10,763 nt of DNA from Bacteroidota bacterium (GTDB taxonomy: Bacteria > Bacteroidota > Bacteroidia > Cytophagales > Cyclobacteriaceae): NCBI GenBank assembly GCA_023412765.1, contig JAEZBX010000016.1:1-10763 (forward strand). Direction: 5' to 3'. The number at the start of each line of letters is the position of its first letter. The stretch's first letter is position 1. Position numbers and translations under genes: made by a program. Shown piece after piece: positions 7,251-10,763 of this stretch. The notes beneath the pieces were generated by a model, which was not told the DNA's origin, searched no databases, and saw only the letters and a program-made list of their open reading frames with translations.

Positions 7251-9152
7251 TTACCTAATCACGCAGACCCTCGCAAATAGCGGTGTAGGCAACTGGGCCG
7301 ACCTCAGGAAAACAACATAAATGCCAGTAGCCTGATCGTGATTAAAGCGTAAAACAATTTGTCCGCTATCGTCTGAATCCATCGCTATATCAATTTTCTT
7401 TCCCGCAAGATCAAAAGCTGAAATATGAGCGCTTGCAAAATCAATTGGCTCTGCGGATGTAACTCTCAACTTTAGTTCTTTTCCCTGCGCCAACGGGTTG
7501 GGTACCACCTCCAGCTTTAGTTCTTTGGGTTTGTTTTCCAGCATGATCACTGAAGAGTATGTGTATTGCCCGTCAAAATCTGTTTGTTTTAGACGGTAAT
7601 ATATCTTCCCATATGGAACGAAGGAATCGACCACCTCGTAATGCTGCCGCACCTTTGTTGTGCCCGCCCCTTTTATATTATCGCCGACAGGCAAAAAGCT
7701 CTTCCCGTTCCAGGAGCGTTCGAGGGTAAAGAAATCATTATTCAATTCTGATACGGTAGTCCACTTGAGATATGCATCACCCCCTTCAACACTGCCACCA
7801 AAAGATTCAAGCGAGATTGGCAGCGGGGTCTGATCGACGTTGATAGTGCCGATTGTAAATCGGTCTCCATTCGAAAGACTTCCGCCCGGCACGTTCTCAA
7901 AAAGATAACTGTCGCAACACAATGCGATTGCATCTCCAATTTCGATCGTGCCTGCTTCGTTGAAAATTCCATCGCCATCATGATCGATGAGAAGCCGGAG
8001 ATCAGAAGCAGTGATGGGTTGCACCAGGCTGGAGAGATCGAACTGCATGTCTATACTACCTACGTTGACAGCGCTACCTGCAGCATTTACCTCGCTTACT
8101 CTCCATACCCGCCTCAGCCTGGCCTGGGTATTAGCTGACACATCTATTCGATTAGTAGTCTCTAACGTTCCATTGTCGTGCCCCCACATCAAAAATTCAT
8201 TGTTATTAAGATTGGAAGGGCCGAATATTCGCACCATTCCCGAACCCTGTGCATCATTGTGTAAATTGCTGGCATCCACCCGGCCTATTCCAGCAACGTC
8301 ATGATCAAAATTTCCGTTACCTGCATTATCCATGGTATAAACATCGTTCGACGATAATGACAGGTCGTACTTCGCTGCCAGGTAATTGTTAATAATTATC
8401 CTTTGAGCGGAATTAACGGACTGGTTATACGCAATTATCTCAGCAATATCACCGTTCCAGCTTTCTGTCGCCTGTCGTCCAATTCCAAAGTCCGACCACG
8501 ACCTTAATGTTCCATTGTACGACACGCTTCCAGCTCCGGTGTTGTTCACATATTGAGTGATGTTGGAACCGTCATAGATATTGGCGAAACTGTAGAATGT
8601 ATTTACCGTAGTGCCTGTGTTCTGCGGGATATCGCGTTGCGTATTGTTTGACTGCACACCTCTGCCCCATACCATATTACCACCTGTGCTTGATACCCAC
8701 AGACCAATTACCTTATCGGTTGTGGTGCCCGAAAAGGCAGATCCACCAGGTGCTGCATGAATGATTCCTGGATTTGGAGATGGAAGTGACGCCCATGATG
8801 CTACTGCAAACACTGAAGCCACATTTCCAGAGGTAACATTTGTTGAAAGAAGACGATCGCCGTTTGAAGCGCTGAAGCGTATGACAGGTAGACCATTTAA
8901 TACGCCAGTTTGATAATTAGGGCGTTCGCCCGCTGTTGCGTGAGATGCATTCCTCCCGTTGCCCGAGCGATCGTTCCATTGAGCAACGTTATTGGTATTG
9001 GCTGCCAGGGTAACACCTGCATCAGAATACACAGCACTGTCGGCGCTCAACCATAGAACATTGGTACTGGCATTGCCAACACCTCCTGGCCCTGTTTGAG
9101 CCCATGAATAGTTTAGGCATAGAAAAAGAAAGCCAACAGACAAGAGCTTCAT
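7251..9152 (-). CDS. Secreted LamG-like (concanavalin-fold) protein with T9SS sorting domain
   Basis: Probably a cell-surface or extracellular protein that binds a ligand, perhaps a glycan. Residues 1-18 are a signal peptide cleaved after SWA. Residues ~30-262 look like a LamG/concanavalin-type domain (VLWLSADSAV, QWNDRSGNGRNASH, WNGDIAEIIAYN). Residues ~265-440 match a region often found after LamG in Bacteroidota proteins (IGRVDASNLHNDAQ, RRVWRVSE); it holds an acidic loop DHDGDGIFNE at ~390-399, resembling a calcium-binding loop. Residues ~443-535 are a fibronectin-like pre-sorting segment (LPISLESF, LERSWNGKSF, YYRLKQTDFDG), and ~545-633 are the T9SS sorting domain, with VVPNP and GIYVVFL. 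The frame could start at a GTG at 9164, but I prefer the ATG at 9152 because it leaves a compact signal peptide starting MKLL; this gives 633 residues. No glycosidase catalytic motif is visible, so an enzyme name would be unsupported. Confidence 0.88.
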   Translation of the reverse strand: MKLLSVGFLFLCLNYSWAQTGPGGVGNASTNVLWLSADSAVYSDAGVTLAANTNNVAQWNDRSGNGRNASHATAGERPNYQTGVLNGLPVIRFSASNGDRLLSTNVTSGNVASVFAVASWASLPSPNPGIIHAAPGGSAFSGTTTDKVIGLWVSSTGGNMVWGRGVQSNNTQRDIPQNTGTTVNTFYSFANIYDGSNITQYVNNTGAGSVSYNGTLRSWSDFGIGRQATESWNGDIAEIIAYNQSVNSAQRIIINNYLAAKYDLSLSSNDVYTMDNAGNGNFDHDVAGIGRVDASNLHNDAQGSGMVRIFGPSNLNNNEFLMWGHDNGTLETTNRIDVSANTQARLRRVWRVSEVNAAGSAVNVGSIDMQFDLSSLVQPITASDLRLLIDHDGDGIFNEAGTIEIGDAIALCCDSYLFENVPGGSLSNGDRFTIGTINVDQTPLPISLESFGGSVEGGDAYLKWTTVSELNNDFFTLERSWNGKSFLPVGDNIKGAGTTKVRQHYEVVDSFVPYGKIYYRLKQTDFDGQYTYSSVIMLENKPKELKLEVVPNPLAQGKELKLRVTSAEPIDFASAHISAFDLAGKKIDIAMDSDDSGQIVLRFNHDQATGIYVVFLRSAQLPTPLFARVCVIR

Positions 9153-9552
9153 TTGAGAATGCACATAACTGTACGTTAGATAGTAGTAAGTTCAGCTAAT
9201 GGAAAATGGCAGGAATAATTGTATCAGCAAAAAAATTTGAACCTAATTCCGCCTCACCCATTATAAAGTTACCGAAAAATTCTGAAACGATCGCCTGACT
9301 CACCGTCATATGCGAAGACACACCCGCATGAGCAAAATGACACTTTATCCGGCGCGTTTTATGAAAAAACTATTCCCGATTTGAATTTTTTTCCACTTGC
9401 GAGACAAGCGCAGCAAAGGTTCCAGATGGTAGAAGATACGGCAAGCCTTCCCGACGACGACGTGAGTGGTCGATGCTGTTTTTTTAGAAGCAACGTTGAC
9501 ATATATCCTCCAGGTTACGTATCGATCGTCTTTTCGACAAATTTGTAGTCTA
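9153..9552. other. 400-bp intergenic region with no convincing gene
   Basis: This lies upstream of the LamG-like gene and downstream of the 181-residue exported protein gene, both on the minus strand, and should hold the promoter of the first and the 3' end of the second. A minus-strand frame crossing it (9345-9581) starts with GTG inside the neighbouring gene, encodes a basic protein of unlikely composition and is not credible. A short hairpin, ATGCG/CGCAT with a 10-nt loop, lies near 9310-9329. On the minus strand a T-run ending in TTTG (about 9228-9237) could be a -33 element, but I find no good TAnnTTTG box at the right distance. I see no RNA gene or riboswitch. Confidence 0.3.
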
Positions 9553-10098
9553 CTATTCGCTAACGGCAGACATCGCAGCACGACTTATTTCATTATCCAC
9601 ATAGATCAACTCATCCAAAAGTTTATCGGCATACTTTCTCAGCATTTTATCTTCGCGTCTTGAAATTTTTCCAACGAGAATATGTGTACAGCTTTTCACA
9701 GGACGTATGGTACTATTTGATGTATCTGATGAAGGGATCGTAACTGTGCTTTTGATCTTATGCATTGGTATGTACAAAGGTGCGATCAGGTTCACGGCGT
9801 ACGCTATTTTCCGCTGCTTCTTTGTTGCAAGCTTGCCTTTAGTAATATTAAGCGTCACCATTTGGTTGGCCGATGCGTGATTGACGGCTATCCTTGAAAT
9901 GTGCAAACCGCGGTTAAATCTCGAGACCGTTTCGGACAAGGTTGAATCAATTTTTGATTTCATTGAACTTGGAATATCAGGCGCATATGAAGTTTGAATG
10001 CTGATAATACCTGGACCGCCTCTGGTTTGAGCCGATGCCGCATAATTCAGCAGCAATAAAAAGACAATTGTGATCAGAGTTCTTTCCAATGTTTTCAT
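9553..10098 (-). CDS. Small exported protein of unknown function
   Basis: I do not recognise the family. Residues 1-23 form a clear signal peptide (hydrophobic ITIVFLLLLNYA core, cleavage after ASA, before Gln). The mature part, about 158 residues, begins with a Gly-rich segment and is then basic, with a Lys/Arg-rich patch at ~88-100 (KGKLATKKQRK) and a Ser/Thr-rich stretch around 120-130. The C-terminal third (SRREDKMLRKYADKLLDELIY) looks helical and amphipathic. There is only one Cys, no lipobox, and no T9SS sorting domain, so the periplasm or outer-membrane periphery is the likely location. It stands alone: 400 bp of non-coding sequence lies between it and the next gene on the strand, and it diverges from the FloA-like gene across 170 bp. 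The clear signal peptide and sound composition make it a probable real gene. Confidence 0.72.
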   Translation of the reverse strand: MKTLERTLITIVFLLLLNYAASAQTRGGPGIISIQTSYAPDIPSSMKSKIDSTLSETVSRFNRGLHISRIAVNHASANQMVTLNITKGKLATKKQRKIAYAVNLIAPLYIPMHKIKSTVTIPSSDTSNSTIRPVKSCTHILVGKISRREDKMLRKYADKLLDELIYVDNEISRAAMSAVSE

Positions 10099-10182
10099 AG
10101 TAAGGGATGTTTAAATGTATGTTTTAATCAAATGATTAATACGAATGACTAAAAAAAAGGTTACTGCTTACGTCGGAGGATG

Positions 10183-10227
10183 GAAAATTTTGGTCAGGGA
10201 CAAAATAGAGGCCGTTTGAAAATTTTG
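10183..10227. repeat. Pair of GAAAATTTTG direct repeats in a divergent promoter region
   Basis: GAAAATTTTG occurs at 10183-10192 and again at 10218-10227, with starts 35 bp apart. Each contains the palindrome AAAATTTT. They lie in the 170-bp gap between two divergent genes, nearer the plus-strand gene. They could be binding sites for a regulator or simply AT-rich promoter sequence. Confidence 0.35.
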
Positions 10228-10255
10228 TATCTTATGGTCTCGGCTGCCAAATTTG
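10224..10255 (+). promoter_or_regulatory. Candidate Bacteroidota-type promoter for the FloA-like gene
   Basis: TTTG at 10224-10227 is followed after 20 bp by CAAATTTG at 10248-10255. The Bacteroidota primary sigma factor recognises TTTG (-33) and TAnnTTTG (-7) with roughly 17-23 bp between; this site differs from the -7 box at one position (C for T). The ATG at 10269 begins 13 bp after it, so the leader would be very short. Confidence 0.3.
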
Positions 10256-10268
10256 CATTTGCCTCAAC

Positions 10269-10697
10269 ATGGATGGAATAAATGAAATTGTCCTCATTAT
10301 AGCGTTCTTCTGGCTTGGCGGCGAAATATTGCCCTGGGTCATTCTGCGTTCGAGGCACATTAAAGTATCCTTTTGGGAGTATAATAATCCCATTATAAAA
10401 AAGTCCCTACTCGCAATTAACCACAATAACAAAGTTTTTGATGCCCTGGAGGTCATCCAAAAAAATCGCCTGGATCTCAACATTCAGGAAATCGCTGAGC
10501 TATACAATGCCAATATCGATTTCAATGAGTTCGTGGATGCATTGCACCTGGCAAAAGAAAGAAACATTAAAGTTTCGAAGGAAGTCCTGAGAGACTTGGC
10601 GGGTTTTAACAAGGATCTGAGGGAATTCGTAATGGAAAAGAGTTCTGATGACCAGGTGCTCCCAATAGCGATGGGGACAAGTCGAACGAACTTTTAG
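10269..10697 (+). CDS. Membrane-anchored protein resembling the N-terminal region of flotillin-like FloA
   Basis: A 142-residue protein with one N-terminal hydrophobic segment (~5-26), then a soluble, mostly helical domain. Residues ~56-121 resemble, from memory, the stretch that precedes and enters the SPFH domain in FloA (YqfA) proteins. The matching features appear in order: V..AL...K..LDL, then ELYNA, then FVDALHLAKERNI, then a DLAG at 109-112. FloA has VV..LI.A.KAGL, H-Y-L-A-G-G, VVNALIAA..ANI and IDLAGRD in these places, and about 65 residues align with one 2-residue gap. FloA is about 330 residues and forms membrane microdomains; here the rest of the SPFH and coiled-coil parts is absent, and the reading frame ends cleanly at TAG. 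It may be a stand-alone relative, a partner of a true FloA, or a convergent helical protein. The similarity is weak, and no partner gene is visible before the window ends. Confidence 0.65.
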   Translation: MDGINEIVLIIAFFWLGGEILPWVILRSRHIKVSFWEYNNPIIKKSLLAINHNNKVFDALEVIQKNRLDLNIQEIAELYNANIDFNEFVDALHLAKERNIKVSKEVLRDLAGFNKDLREFVMEKSSDDQVLPIAMGTSRTNF

Positions 10698-10708
10698 GGT
10701 TAAAACCC
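10697..10708 (+). terminator. Small hairpin at the end of the FloA-like gene
   Basis: GGGTTAAAACCC begins at the last base of the stop codon and can fold into a 4-5 bp stem with a tiny loop. It is followed by AAACTTTTACATTTTA, which contains short T-runs. The stem is short for an intrinsic terminator, so this is a weak call. The remaining bases to 10763 hold no visible gene. Confidence 0.25.
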
Positions 10709-10763
10709 AAACTTTTACATTTTATATTCAGCGTTGGCGTGGCGCCTCAACAGCATTCCAACC

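Noticed and set aside
9497..9502. TTGACA that looks like an E. coli -35 box
   Set aside because: The Bacteroidota primary sigma factor uses a different consensus, and no gene starts at a suitable distance on that strand.
9345..9581. 78-codon minus-strand frame in the gap before the LamG-like gene
   Set aside because: It starts with GTG inside the neighbouring exported-protein gene, has odd composition, and shows no family features.

Overview
This window looks like chromosomal sequence from a member of the Bacteroidota, most likely of the Cytophagia type. The reasons are two large secreted proteins with type IX secretion (T9SS, Por) C-terminal sorting domains, a TonB-dependent receptor that begins with a carboxypeptidase-regulatory-like domain, a membrane-anchored LytTR regulator of a kind common in this phylum, and no strong Shine-Dalgarno sequences. 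I see no rRNA, tRNA, CRISPR array, insertion sequence, integrase or phage gene.

Layout. Positions 1-317 hold no gene I can identify. A 770-residue secreted beta-propeller protein with a T9SS sorting domain (318-2630, +) converges on an outer-membrane TonB-dependent receptor (2684-5092, -). Upstream of the receptor, on the same strand, come a four-helix membrane LytTR regulator (5303-6190, -), a CPBP-family membrane protein with altered catalytic motifs (6328-6978, -), a palindrome-rich REP-like intergenic element (about 7073-7214), a LamG-like secreted protein with a T9SS sorting domain (7251-9152, -), and a small exported protein of unknown function (9553-10098, -). At the right end, divergently transcribed, is a 142-residue membrane protein (10269-10697, +) whose C-terminal two thirds resemble the region preceding the SPFH domain core of flotillin-like FloA proteins.

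How the genes may work together. Most spacings on the minus strand exceed 100 bp, so this is probably a series of single-gene units rather than one operon. The most suggestive link is between the LytTR regulator and the TonB-dependent receptor. The 210-bp gap between them carries two near-identical 9-bp direct repeats separated by exactly 12 bp, the geometry of known LytTR operators. This suggests, but does not prove, that the regulator controls the receptor. The two T9SS substrates are surface or secreted proteins and need a Por secretion system encoded elsewhere. The least familiar items are the stand-alone FloA-like protein, the CPBP protein with Gln-Gln in place of the catalytic Glu-Glu, and the REP-like element.
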